This document shows positions 8,500-17,028 of a stretch of DNA of 35,907 nucleotides, in pieces. The stretch covers positions 1-35,907 of the forward strand of contig JABMPH010000370.1 in NCBI GenBank assembly GCA_013203805.1, given 5' to 3'. Each line of letters opens with the position of its first letter. Within the stretch, counting starts at the first letter, position 1. Under the pieces are notes generated by a model. The model had not been told where the DNA came from, ran no database searches, and was given only the letters and a program-made list of their open reading frames with translations. A program made the translations under genes and the position numbers. This DNA comes from Bacteroidota bacterium. GTDB taxonomy: Bacteria > Bacteroidota > Bacteroidia > Bacteroidales > F082.

Positions 8500-10125
8500 T
8501 TACTTTTTTGACCTTTTTGAATAATAAATAGAAAAGCCTATCGAAATAATAGCAAGGAACATTAGTGCTAAAATACGAAATACTAATTCTATTCTTGCCA
8601 AATCAATTATAAATAAATAAAATGCCGCTGCCAACATGGTACCAAGTGCTAAATACCTGTATTTTACATTTTTTAAAATTAAACTCATAACAAAATATAT
8701 AACTGCTGCTGCAGTCCATGATAATGTAATATATCTTGCCGGAAATAAATTATAAAGAGTAATAAGAACCATTACAAACCCGGTAAGTAAATATATATTC
8801 CTTAGCATATCAGTTTTAATGGTTAATCTATCCTTTTTCCAATTCAGTATTCGCGCTGTTATTAAAGCTACAATAGAAAAAGAAATATTTACACCATCAA
8901 TCATCAACGACATCCGCAAGTACAATAATAACAGAACCAAAAATAGAATTGTATTCATAATTATGATGAATTTACTTCTAAACCATATTGCCATGATTAC
9001 AACAAGCAAACTCTGAATCGCCAATACAAAATATGCAAGTGGAAAATCATATAAACCATATACTGCGATACTTAATGTAACAAATCCATATAAAGCAAAT
9101 AAGGCTGCTGTTATTTTCCATTCCGAGCGTACCTGTAGCAATACTGAAAAAAGCAAGCAAAAAACACTAACCGACCCTAGTAATATTACATAATCTTCCT
9201 TAAAAAATGAGAGTACATATAACAATAACAAAGTTGAAAACCCTATTCCATTTAATATAATTGATCCGACAATTCCACTTGTAGAATATAATTCAGTTTT
9301 ATTAACCAAGGCAGATAGCGAATAGATCGCTCCAATTATAAATAGATATAAATAACCAAAATTATGATAGGATACTGCTTTAAGTTCATTACCCATCATG
9401 GGATTATTAATAAACCAAATAATGTTTATCACGTAAACCAGAATAAGAGAAAAATAAATCAATCTTATCCAACCAAAACGATATAAAAATATTATTGACA
9501 TCAGTGCTAGTAAGGCACTAACACTTAACATAAAATGAGTGGTATTGCTTATTATAGCAATAATGCTTAAAAACAGAAAAGCTATGCCAGCTAGTAAGAT
9601 AGATTTCTTTTGTACAGAAATAAAAAATTGAAAAACAGATACTAGTGATAAGGCAACAATCCCAATTATTTTGCTTTCAATAATAGGATCATCCGTAAAA
9701 AAATGCAATCGCAGGGTTACGTAAAAAAGAAGTAAATAGGCATTTAGGTTAAATATTGATGCCATTTTAGGGAAAGTGTGCTTAATGTAATGAGCCAATC
9801 CAAAAATCGCAGCAACTGAAATATACCCAAATATTGATGACACCCAATTGTTACCTGTGTCTTCAATGTATTGAACTAAAAACGTTATACCGAAAAATAG
9901 CACTAAGTTTCCAAGCCATGCTAAACCTGATTCACCGATTCTGGATTCAAGCAATGACTCACCTGACACATTATTCAAATGCTCATCAGATATAGATTTT
10001 TCAATCGAAGTAAGTGGAAATGATTCAATATGATTATATTTCTCAATGCGCGAAACTCTTGCTTCCAGAGCCTCCAGTCGTTTAATTAGTTCTCTTTCCC
10101 CATTATCACTATGCTTTGAATCCAT
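8500..10125 (-). CDS. DUF2339-family polytopic membrane protein
   Basis: A 541-aa protein with a short charged coiled-coil start (about 11-29, RELIKRLEALEARVSRIE), a linker, then some 14 hydrophobic helices from about residue 68 to the end. The helix-1 block GESGLAWLGNLVLFFGITFL matches the opening of DUF2339 (predicted membrane protein) families. No catalytic motif is visible and the family's biochemical role is not known to me. It lies 82 bases downstream of the NrfD-type gene on the same strand with no promoter or terminator evident between them, so it may be cotranscribed with that redox module. The leucine-rich-repeat gene follows 63 bases later. Confidence 0.7.
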   Translation of the reverse strand: MDSKHSDNGERELIKRLEALEARVSRIEKYNHIESFPLTSIEKSISDEHLNNVSGESLLESRIGESGLAWLGNLVLFFGITFLVQYIEDTGNNWVSSIFGYISVAAIFGLAHYIKHTFPKMASIFNLNAYLLLFYVTLRLHFFTDDPIIESKIIGIVALSLVSVFQFFISVQKKSILLAGIAFLFLSIIAIISNTTHFMLSVSALLALMSIIFLYRFGWIRLIYFSLILVYVINIIWFINNPMMGNELKAVSYHNFGYLYLFIIGAIYSLSALVNKTELYSTSGIVGSIILNGIGFSTLLLLYVLSFFKEDYVILLGSVSVFCLLFSVLLQVRSEWKITAALFALYGFVTLSIAVYGLYDFPLAYFVLAIQSLLVVIMAIWFRSKFIIIMNTILFLVLLLLYLRMSLMIDGVNISFSIVALITARILNWKKDRLTIKTDMLRNIYLLTGFVMVLITLYNLFPARYITLSWTAAAVIYFVMSLILKNVKYRYLALGTMLAAAFYLFIIDLARIELVFRILALMFLAIISIGFSIYYSKRSKK

Positions 10126-10207
10126 AACTGTAGTTGTAAATTATTAATAATTATAGATATAGAACAACACTAGAGATCAGATATAACATAGAAAGTGCAC
10201 CGATCTG

Positions 10208-11398
10208 CTAATCTTGTATTTTTTTCCAAGGTGGTAAAAGCCATAACAAAAAGGCCAATATTGAAAACGGTATAATAACCCATACTGTTGCCATCAACAG
10301 GCCCTCCGAACCTATCATAATTGTTTTATAGCTGGTAAAACCATAAAAGCTTTTCGAAAATAATTGTCCTCCGATTACTACGTTCCAGCGCATAAAAAAT
10401 ATTCCAACCAACACCAAAATACTAAGTACAAAATAAGTTACCTGCCTAATTTTTTCACTTGGTTTATAAAGCTGAAATGTTCCCAACACCACCATTGGTA
10501 TTAAAGTCCCCAATAATACCTGAATAATGAATAATGTTATATAGAGTTTACCTGAGACCAAAAGAGAAATAATTTCAAAGGATTCTTCCGCTTCATAAAT
10601 ACGATGAATTTGGTCAAGAGCCTCGAGAGTAAAATCGAGTATTAGTATATAGAATAGGAATTTCCCAATTGTGTCCAGAACATTAATATCTATTTCTTGA
10701 CGCCTTACATATGTTACTACCATATATACAAATAACACAAGTGCAATTCCAGATACCATTGCGGAAAACAAAAATATAACCGGCATTAAAACCGATGACC
10801 ACCATGGGTTAGCTTTAACCGATCCGAATATAAACCCCACATAACCATGTAATAAAAATGCTGAGGGAATACCTACGACGGTTATAAAATACCCTAGTTT
10901 TTTATCCCATTTTACAGTTTTAGGTGAAATGTCGTTAACGCCAAGTGTAAGTATTTTATATAGCCACTTTTTAAGACCCACTGCATCGCGTGCCCAAATA
11001 ACCATATCGCGGCGGTAGTCGAACCATATTTCGAGCAATAGCACTACCATTAAATACCATAAATAAATAAACCCAAATATTGCCATTGCCGAAGTTGGAT
11101 TCGGCGTTATCATAACTTCGTAAGATCGTTGTGGTTGACCTAAATGGCTCACCAGTGGCATTGTAGCAACCAATAGAAACGACAAAGCCGTTAATAAGGC
11201 AATTTCATACGTTGGTTTAAGTGCTTTTACATTAAAAACCCTTTCGAGGGATGCCAGTATAAATGCACCGGCAACAAGGCCGGTTAAATAAGGGTATTGA
11301 ACTATTAGCAAACTCCACTGAAGATCAATTTCATTGGGATAAATATATCCCTCTACCTGTGAGAGCATCTCATAGAGATGTTGAAAATGTTGTTCCAT
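10208..11398 (-). CDS. NrfD/PsrC-type (DsrP-like) quinone-interacting membrane subunit
   Basis: A 396-aa integral membrane protein with about nine hydrophobic segments. It carries family features of NrfD/PsrC/HybB/DsrP proteins, including HGYVGFIFGSVKANPWW (about 186-203) and the late MRWNVVIGGQ block, the latter recalling DsrP/HmcC-type members. Such subunits bind menaquinol in the inner membrane and pass electrons to a periplasmic ferredoxin-like partner. The ATG directly abuts the TAG of the upstream four-cluster Fe-S protein gene (TAGATG), which makes coexpression near certain. With that gene and the anchored tetrahaem cytochrome it forms a DsrJ-O-P-like set. The direction of electron flow cannot be read from the sequence. 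Confidence 0.87.
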   Translation of the reverse strand: MEQHFQHLYEMLSQVEGYIYPNEIDLQWSLLIVQYPYLTGLVAGAFILASLERVFNVKALKPTYEIALLTALSFLLVATMPLVSHLGQPQRSYEVMITPNPTSAMAIFGFIYLWYLMVVLLLEIWFDYRRDMVIWARDAVGLKKWLYKILTLGVNDISPKTVKWDKKLGYFITVVGIPSAFLLHGYVGFIFGSVKANPWWSSVLMPVIFLFSAMVSGIALVLFVYMVVTYVRRQEIDINVLDTIGKFLFYILILDFTLEALDQIHRIYEAEESFEIISLLVSGKLYITLFIIQVLLGTLIPMVVLGTFQLYKPSEKIRQVTYFVLSILVLVGIFFMRWNVVIGGQLFSKSFYGFTSYKTIMIGSEGLLMATVWVIIPFSILAFLLWLLPPWKKIQD

Positions 11399-12169
11399 CT
11401 ATCTTACCTCCGCACTTAATGAATTATAAAACAATTTACTACCTGTATTTAGATGTGGCTTAAGTGTTAAACAGTTATGGGTTTTCAGGAATTGAACCAA
11501 AGGTCCTTCCTGGTCGTTTAAGTTGCCATACATCCTTGCCTGAGTTGGGCAAACTTCAATACAAGCCGGATCTATCCCCTTACTTATTCGATGATAACAA
11601 AATGTACACTTATCAGCTACATTTTTTTCGGGATTAATAAACCTGCATCCATAGGGACAAGCTTGTACACAATATCTGCATCCAATGCAATATGAATCAT
11701 CAACCAGCACAACACCATCCGGACTATCATATGTTGCTCCTACCGGACAAACCTGAACACATGGCGATTTATAGCAATGATTACACATCTTAGGAACAAA
11801 AAATGATTTAAATATTTCATCTTCAGGAACCGTTTGAACAGCTCCGTCAATTCCACCATTTATCGACTCTACCTTTACTTCGCCATCATTCATAATAGTA
11901 TATTGCTCAACCCATGTTCGAAAAAAGAATGGCTCACGAGGAACATCATTTTCATTTTTGCAAGCATTGGCACATCTACCACATCCTATGCATTTATCAA
12001 TATCTATAATATAACCCCACCAAATTTTGGAAGAATCTTTAGGGTCTTCAGAAGCGATCAATATAGCATCAAACGGGACCAATAACGAAGAAGCTAATGC
12101 TACGCCACCAATAACGGTTGTGGATTTTAGAAAATCTCTTCTGGTTTGTTTTACTCTTTTAGTTCCCAT
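11399..12169 (-). CDS. Tat-exported four-cluster [4Fe-4S] ferredoxin subunit (DsrO/HybA/TtrB-like)
   Basis: A 256-aa periplasmic electron-transfer subunit. Residues 9-15 (TRRDFLK) followed by a hydrophobic stretch form a twin-arginine signal. Sixteen cysteines form four cluster motifs: Cys60/63/66/70, Cys129/132/137/141, Cys161/164/167/171 and Cys188/191/203/207. This is the PsrB/DmsB/HybA/DsrO pattern. Such proteins dock on an NrfD-type membrane subunit and relay electrons to or from a catalytic or haem subunit. It overlaps the upstream tetrahaem cytochrome gene by 19 bases and abuts the NrfD-like gene. The insert between the first and second motifs (about 80-125) is usual for the family. 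There is no molybdopterin subunit next to it, which is notable. Confidence 0.9.
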   Translation of the reverse strand: MGTKRVKQTRRDFLKSTTVIGGVALASSLLVPFDAILIASEDPKDSSKIWWGYIIDIDKCIGCGRCANACKNENDVPREPFFFRTWVEQYTIMNDGEVKVESINGGIDGAVQTVPEDEIFKSFFVPKMCNHCYKSPCVQVCPVGATYDSPDGVVLVDDSYCIGCRYCVQACPYGCRFINPEKNVADKCTFCYHRISKGIDPACIEVCPTQARMYGNLNDQEGPLVQFLKTHNCLTLKPHLNTGSKLFYNSLSAEVR

Positions 12170-12603
12170 GGCATATGTGGATTATGGCATTCAATACAAA
12201 GTTGTTCAATATTGTGATCACTTAAATCAACCTGAACTATCACATTAGATTTTCTGGTTGGACTTAATGCATGACAGAGACCGCAAAAGTTACGATCGGT
12301 GGGTTTAATAATACTTGTTGCTGTTTCTAGTTCAATATGAGCAAGTCCGGGGCCGTGGCATGTTTCACAAGCTATGGTAGCGTGAACATCGGAGGCAAGG
12401 TTTATCGCCTGATCCTCATGGCAATCATTACACATATCCTTGCCTGCATAATGTAATTCCTTGATTTTATTGTCTTCAACCGAATTAAATCGATAATGAC
12501 CATGTTCCCCAAATGATTCAGGAATAAGAAGCTGTCGAACTATTAAAAATACGATAACAAATGCAGCGAAAAGTGGCAAGAGCCGTTTTAGTTGAGGAGG
12601 CAT
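12151..12603 (-). CDS. Membrane-anchored tetrahaem cytochrome c (DsrJ-like position)
   Basis: A 150-aa protein. It has an uncleaved N-terminal helix (about 8-26, LLPLFAAFVIVFLIV) and a periplasmic domain with four CxxCH motifs starting at Cys58, 79, 107 and 136. The motifs include CETCHGPG, as in small cytochrome c3/c554-like proteins. I chose ATG at 12603; an in-frame TTG at 12615 would add four residues but TTG starts are rare in this phylum. The 3' end overlaps the Fe-S subunit gene by 19 bases, so it is the first gene of the tight three-gene redox operon. In Dsr complexes DsrJ is an anchored trihaem protein beside DsrO and DsrP. This one resembles it in position and size but has four motifs, so the analogy is structural only. 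Confidence 0.83.
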   Translation of the reverse strand: MPPQLKRLLPLFAAFVIVFLIVRQLLIPESFGEHGHYRFNSVEDNKIKELHYAGKDMCNDCHEDQAINLASDVHATIACETCHGPGLAHIELETATSIIKPTDRNFCGLCHALSPTRKSNVIVQVDLSDHNIEQLCIECHNPHMPWELKE

Positions 12604-12835
12604 AGTTATGAACAATTAATGAATATCGGTAAATATACAGGGAACTTCATATGGTATTATACAGAGTTGTATGACATAATATAGGTTTTGAAATTTAGAA
12701 CCACTCTAAACAAACTACTTTAACAACTGGTCACCAATTATTTAATTGTGCTTTTTGAATAAATTCTATCAAATTTTGAAAAACCACAATATTAAATAAT
12801 ACGTGTATTTGAGGTGATTTTTGTGCGAGATCTTT

Positions 12836-12857
12836 CTTTTCGGCTACAGCCTAAAAG
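12836..12857. repeat. Short inverted repeat in intergenic DNA
   Basis: Two 10-base arms, CTTTTcGGCT and AGCCtAAAAG, surround a 2-base centre with one mismatch. The hexamer GTGCGA occurs on both sides (near 12823 and 12857). It has no T tract on either side suitable for a terminator. It could be an operator or a degenerate dispersed repeat; nothing here decides. Confidence 0.4.
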
Positions 12858-12980
12858 TGCGAAATTTGGTTTGATATATAGGACTTTATCTATTAAGTAG
12901 TATAAAATCAACGCACAAAATAATTAAATTACCTGAATGTTTAAAACTTACCAGTTTTACTCATTAATAAATTGTTATTC

Positions 12981-13012
12981 ATTGCAATATGTAGTATTTG
13001 TTATTATTTTTG
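12981..13012 (+). promoter_or_regulatory. Putative promoter of the lamin-tail-domain gene
   Basis: An ATTG element (12981-12984, one mismatch to TTTG) precedes a perfect TAnnTTTG (TATTTTTG, 13005-13012) by 20 bases. The ATG follows 41 bases later, leaving an A-rich leader typical of Bacteroidota genes. Confidence 0.55.
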
Positions 13013-13053
13013 TAGCAAAATATATACTTTAAATAAATTAAAAAGAGATTATT

Positions 13054-14130
13054 ATGAAAAAACTATTACTCATTACATTATTGGCATTTTTTGCAGTCAC
13101 TAATTATGCCCAAACCGATTTATTTTTCTCAGAATATATTGAGGGCAGTGGCAACAACAAAGGCGTGGAAATTTATAATCCTACAAATCAAACTATTGAT
13201 CTAAATAATTATTGGGTAGCCAGGTATAGTAATGGCAGCTCGGTATTTACTGGAGGTGGTGTTACACATCTGGTTGGAACAATTGAGCCATATAAAACAT
13301 TTGTACTTATTAACGGACAAACAACCAGCACATCATCATCTCCAGCTTGTAGCCCAATACTACAGGCCATGGCCAATCAGCTTGATGGGGATTACCCAGC
13401 ACCAACCTATATGAATGGAAATGATGCTATTGCTCTATTAAAAACACCAAATGGTGAACCTATAGCTGAAGATTTATCAAATGTTACCCCTGTTGACCTC
13501 ATTGGTGAGATTGGATTGGGTAATACCATTTCTGCCGAAAAGGGATGGTCATATGTACAGGATTCTACACTTACTTATAACAATGCTACCGGCACGCCTG
13601 TTACCGGAAAAGTAATAAATTATATAGTGCAGTCGAAAGCAACCGATGGTGTTACTTATGGGCCATACTGGATGGCATGGACTGTGGATCACGCACTAAT
13701 CAGAAAACCTACAATAGTGACTGGTATAGTGGATAATCCTCATCCATTTATTGTGAAGATGGAATGGGACACAGTTCCTGGAGTAGTTGATAGCTCTGGG
13801 TACATAGTATATAAAGACATATGGGATAACCTTGGATCACATGGCTGTGTTGCTGATCCAAATTACACTTCTGTAGGTGAATTACCTGCAATGGGAAATT
13901 TAAAAACCTATCCTAACCCCGTATCTGAGCACTTTACTTTTGAATCGGATGCTCCTATTAAATCTATTCACCTATTCAATATTCTGGGCAACGAAATTCT
14001 TAATGAATTTTACGATTACCCAGTAAAAACAAAAGTAGTACGTATTGGTTCTATTGGTAGTGGGGTTTATCTTGTAAAAGTTATTTTTTCTGATAACAGT
14101 TCCATAACAGAAAAAATACTGATCAAATAG
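13054..14130 (+). CDS. Lamin-tail-domain protein with T9SS sorting signal
   Basis: A 358-aa secreted protein. It has a signal peptide 1-20 (ending NYAQ), then a lamin-tail (LTD) immunoglobulin-like domain about 21-135 opening with LFFSEYIEGSGNNKGVEIYN, the hallmark of bacterial LTDs. A middle region to about 275 is without recognised motifs, and a T9SS type A sorting domain covers 282-358 (LKTYPNPVSEHF ... GVYLVKV). LTDs often accompany secreted nucleases and phosphoesterases and probably bind substrate or cell surface; the protein itself has no catalytic motif I can identify. It has its own promoter and is followed by a perfect hairpin before the TonB-dependent receptor gene. Joint function with the receptor and PLD-like protein downstream is inferred from position. 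Confidence 0.85.
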   Translation: MKKLLLITLLAFFAVTNYAQTDLFFSEYIEGSGNNKGVEIYNPTNQTIDLNNYWVARYSNGSSVFTGGGVTHLVGTIEPYKTFVLINGQTTSTSSSPACSPILQAMANQLDGDYPAPTYMNGNDAIALLKTPNGEPIAEDLSNVTPVDLIGEIGLGNTISAEKGWSYVQDSTLTYNNATGTPVTGKVINYIVQSKATDGVTYGPYWMAWTVDHALIRKPTIVTGIVDNPHPFIVKMEWDTVPGVVDSSGYIVYKDIWDNLGSHGCVADPNYTSVGELPAMGNLKTYPNPVSEHFTFESDAPIKSIHLFNILGNEILNEFYDYPVKTKVVRIGSIGSGVYLVKVIFSDNSSITEKILIK

Positions 14131-14154
14131 TATATATGCATACCCATTAACAAT

Positions 14155-14203
14155 AGTAGGTGTGAGAAATGTAACCGGTTTTATTTCTCACACCTACTTT
14201 TTT
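14155..14203 (+). terminator. Perfect 16-bp hairpin terminator or attenuator
   Basis: 14155-14170 (AGTAGGTGTGAGAAAT) pairs perfectly with 14183-14198 around a 12-base loop and runs into a T tract (14198-14203). It ends only 19 bases before the ATG of the TonB-dependent receptor gene. It is either the terminator of the lamin-tail gene or an attenuator within a shared transcript. Confidence 0.88.
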
Positions 14204-14222
14204 CACTAAAATATTTCGACTT

Positions 14223-17006
14223 ATGAAGCATAGATTTTTAATTGTATTTGTACTTTTTACCTTTTCTGTTTCAATTTTCGCACAAAAACAAACAGTTAGA
14301 GGATTGGTTAAAGATTCCTTTTTGGGCGAAACTATTGTTGGTGCTAATGTATTAATTAAAGGTACTTTAAAAGGAACTGTTACAGATATTGAAGGAAATT
14401 TTACATTACAATTAGAGAAAGGCAAATACACACTTGAAGTAACATACGTTGGCTTTAGTCCAAACTCAAAAGAAATCATCGTTGCCGATAAGGCTGTAAA
14501 TATTGAGTTCAACATGAAAACAATTGTTTTAGATGAAATATCAATTGTGGGTGATGTTGCTCGTTCAAGGGAAACACCGGTAGCTTTTACAACCATACTA
14601 CCCGAACAAATTGAGGAAAGATTATCTGGGCAAGATATACCAATGCTTTTAAACAAAACACCTGGTGTTTATGCAACTGAACAAGGAGGGGGTGATGGTG
14701 ATGCACGAATTACAATCCGTGGATTTAGCCAGCGCAATGTTGCCGTTATGCTGGATGGGATTCCAGTAAATGATATGGAAAATGGTTGGGTATATTGGTC
14801 AAACTGGTTCGGGCTCGCTTCTGTAACAAGAAGTATACAGGTTCAACGCGGATTAGGGGCTTCAAAGCTTGCATTGCCTTCAGTGGGAGGTACAATAAAT
14901 ATCCTTACAAAGGGAATCGAAAACAAACGCTCATTAAGCATTGAACAGGCCGTTGATGGAAATGGTAAATTCACAACAAATTTAGGATATACTTCAGGCA
15001 TGCTAAAAAATGGATGGGGATTTACACTTGCAGGAGCCTATAAAGCAGGATATGGCTGGGTAGATAAAACAAATGTACAAGCCGGTTTTTTCTTTGCTAA
15101 AATAGATAAACGTTGGGGGAAACACATAACAAGTCTTACAGGTTTTGGCGCACCTCAAACCCATAAACAACGAAGCTATAAAAGATCAATAGCTGCCTAT
15201 GATACTGAATATGCTGAAGAACATGGTGTATTATCTGAAGATTTTCCAGAGATTCAAAATCAAGGAATTGGCTATAACCAACATTGGGGATATTTGTATC
15301 GTAATGCGGATGAGTGGAATAGCGATTATTCTGCGCGAATTCACAACCCTAATGTTTCGGGGGAGGTACTAAACGAAAAAGTAAATACATACTTCAAGCC
15401 ACAATTTAGTATTCGCGATTCGTGGAATGTTAATAGTAGATTTGTGATATCCAATACTATTTACCTCTCATTGGGAACCGGAGGTGGCCAAGGCACTAGA
15501 AAAAGTCTTAAACCTGATGACCTAATAACTGCTGCCAACGTTGAAAATAATCCTAGTAAATTCATAAAGGAAGAAATTGGACAAATTAATTGGCAAAGTA
15601 TATATAATCAGAATTCAGGACCTACAAATACCGGATTCCAACTGAGACCTCCAATTGACTCAACTTATAATGATAATCTTTACTATTCTAATAATTACTT
15701 GGTACAAAGTAATAATAACCATCGTTGGTATGGTTTGCTTTCATCGTTCACTTACATAATAAATAATCAATTTGTATGGTCAGGTGGAGTTGATTTAAGA
15801 ATGTATAAAGCTGAACATTTTATGGAAATTACTGATTTGCTGGGAGGTGACTACGCCATTGATACAGATGATAAACGTAATGATTATGATGCAAATCCAC
15901 AACTAGCAGTGAAACATGTTGGCGACAAAGTTTATTATTATGATGATGGATTTGTTAATTGGGCAGGTTTGTTCACTCAAATTGAATATAAACTAGGGAA
16001 AGTAAGTGCATTTGTAAACCTTACAGGTTCGGTAAGTGGCTTTAAAAAGCATGATTATTTCAAAAACAACGAATCCGATTGGAAATACAAGCCTGGTTTC
16101 ACATTTAAAACAGGAGCAAATTATAATTTAACCGAACACAGTAATGTATTTATAAATTTAGGATACCTTTCGAAAACTCGTGATTTTAGATACTATTTCC
16201 AGGGTTATACTGCAAATTTCTTATCCGATTCTATCACAAAAAACGAAGAAGTTCAAGCATTGGAATTTGGTTATTCATATACAAGTAGGTCATTCACTGC
16301 CAATGTAAATGCATACTATACTAAATGGAAAAACAAGCCAACAAGTCAGGTTAAGGGTCAGTATGAAGATGCTACAGGAACCGAAGGTTATACCTATGGC
16401 GATGTTCCGGGTATGGATGCATTACACATGGGTATTGAAGTTGACTTTGTTTACAAAATTTTGCGCAACCTTGAGTTTCAAGGATTGATTTCCGTTGGAG
16501 ATTGGACATGGGATAAGAAGATTGAAAATCTTCAAATGTATTTTACCGATGATAATCAGCCGGCTAACAAAATTAGTTTTGATGCAACAGGCATACATGT
16601 AGGTGATGCGGCTCAAACCCAACTGGGGGCGAGTATAAAATATGAGCCTGTTAACAGGTTGTATATCGAAGTTGGTGGCACATATTTTAATAGATATTAT
16701 GCTGATTTTAATCCGGAAGAATGCACTGATGAGTACGGAAATCCTGTTGACTCTTGGAGGATCCCTTCTTTTAGTATATTAGACTTTCATACTGGTTACA
16801 GGTTTAAATTGAATGCATTCGACAAACTTGGCTTTACTGTCAGACTTAATGTACTAAATGCACTAAATACGATTTATATCGCTGATGCAAAAAATAATGA
16901 CACTTATATACAGAGGCCTTTCAATAGCTTTGATGCTCGATCGGCTGCTGTATTTATGGGAGCTCCACGTCAAATTACAGCTTCTTTAAAAATAACGATT
17001 TATTAA
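14223..17006 (+). CDS. TonB-dependent outer-membrane receptor with carboxypeptidase-regulatory-like domain
   Basis: A 927-aa outer-membrane transporter. It has a signal peptide 1-21. A CarboxypepD_reg-like domain (about 24-105) opens with TVRGLVKDSFLGETIVGANV and contains GTVTDIEGNFTL. The plug domain (about 115-230) includes TPGVYATEQGGGDGDARITI, RGFSQRNVAVMLDGIPVND and the GGTINILTKG end. The rest is a 22-strand-type barrel. There is no SusD partner beside it, so it is a TonB receptor of the CarboxypepD_reg class rather than a SusC of a glycan-uptake locus. The substrate is unknown. The PLD-like gene follows after 22 bases and is surely cotranscribed, which suggests import of products that enzyme releases (inference). 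The start is only 19 bases past a strong hairpin, leaving little room for a private promoter. Confidence 0.9.
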   Translation: MKHRFLIVFVLFTFSVSIFAQKQTVRGLVKDSFLGETIVGANVLIKGTLKGTVTDIEGNFTLQLEKGKYTLEVTYVGFSPNSKEIIVADKAVNIEFNMKTIVLDEISIVGDVARSRETPVAFTTILPEQIEERLSGQDIPMLLNKTPGVYATEQGGGDGDARITIRGFSQRNVAVMLDGIPVNDMENGWVYWSNWFGLASVTRSIQVQRGLGASKLALPSVGGTINILTKGIENKRSLSIEQAVDGNGKFTTNLGYTSGMLKNGWGFTLAGAYKAGYGWVDKTNVQAGFFFAKIDKRWGKHITSLTGFGAPQTHKQRSYKRSIAAYDTEYAEEHGVLSEDFPEIQNQGIGYNQHWGYLYRNADEWNSDYSARIHNPNVSGEVLNEKVNTYFKPQFSIRDSWNVNSRFVISNTIYLSLGTGGGQGTRKSLKPDDLITAANVENNPSKFIKEEIGQINWQSIYNQNSGPTNTGFQLRPPIDSTYNDNLYYSNNYLVQSNNNHRWYGLLSSFTYIINNQFVWSGGVDLRMYKAEHFMEITDLLGGDYAIDTDDKRNDYDANPQLAVKHVGDKVYYYDDGFVNWAGLFTQIEYKLGKVSAFVNLTGSVSGFKKHDYFKNNESDWKYKPGFTFKTGANYNLTEHSNVFINLGYLSKTRDFRYYFQGYTANFLSDSITKNEEVQALEFGYSYTSRSFTANVNAYYTKWKNKPTSQVKGQYEDATGTEGYTYGDVPGMDALHMGIEVDFVYKILRNLEFQGLISVGDWTWDKKIENLQMYFTDDNQPANKISFDATGIHVGDAAQTQLGASIKYEPVNRLYIEVGGTYFNRYYADFNPEECTDEYGNPVDSWRIPSFSILDFHTGYRFKLNAFDKLGFTVRLNVLNALNTIYIADAKNNDTYIQRPFNSFDARSAAVFMGAPRQITASLKITIY

Positions 17007-17028
17007 ATATTATCAACTACAAAATAAA

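Larger units (their letters stand above)
12604..13053. other. Intergenic region between divergent genes
   Basis: This 450-base AT-rich gap lies between the start of the minus-strand redox operon and the plus-strand lamin-tail gene. It holds a putative plus-strand promoter at 12981-13012 and a small palindrome at 12836-12857. No convincing TAnnTTTG element was found for the minus-strand operon. No ORF with coding character was seen. Confidence 0.6.

Noticed and set aside
12604-12615. TTG start that would add four residues to the anchored tetrahaem cytochrome
   Set aside because: An ATG follows four codons later and TTG starts are rare in Bacteroidota; neither choice has a ribosome-binding site to decide it.
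14147-14656. 169-codon minus-strand frame over the hairpin and the start of the TonB-receptor gene
   Set aside because: It is antisense to a clear signal peptide and CarboxypepD_reg domain and has no family resemblance; its tail reads through the terminator hairpin.
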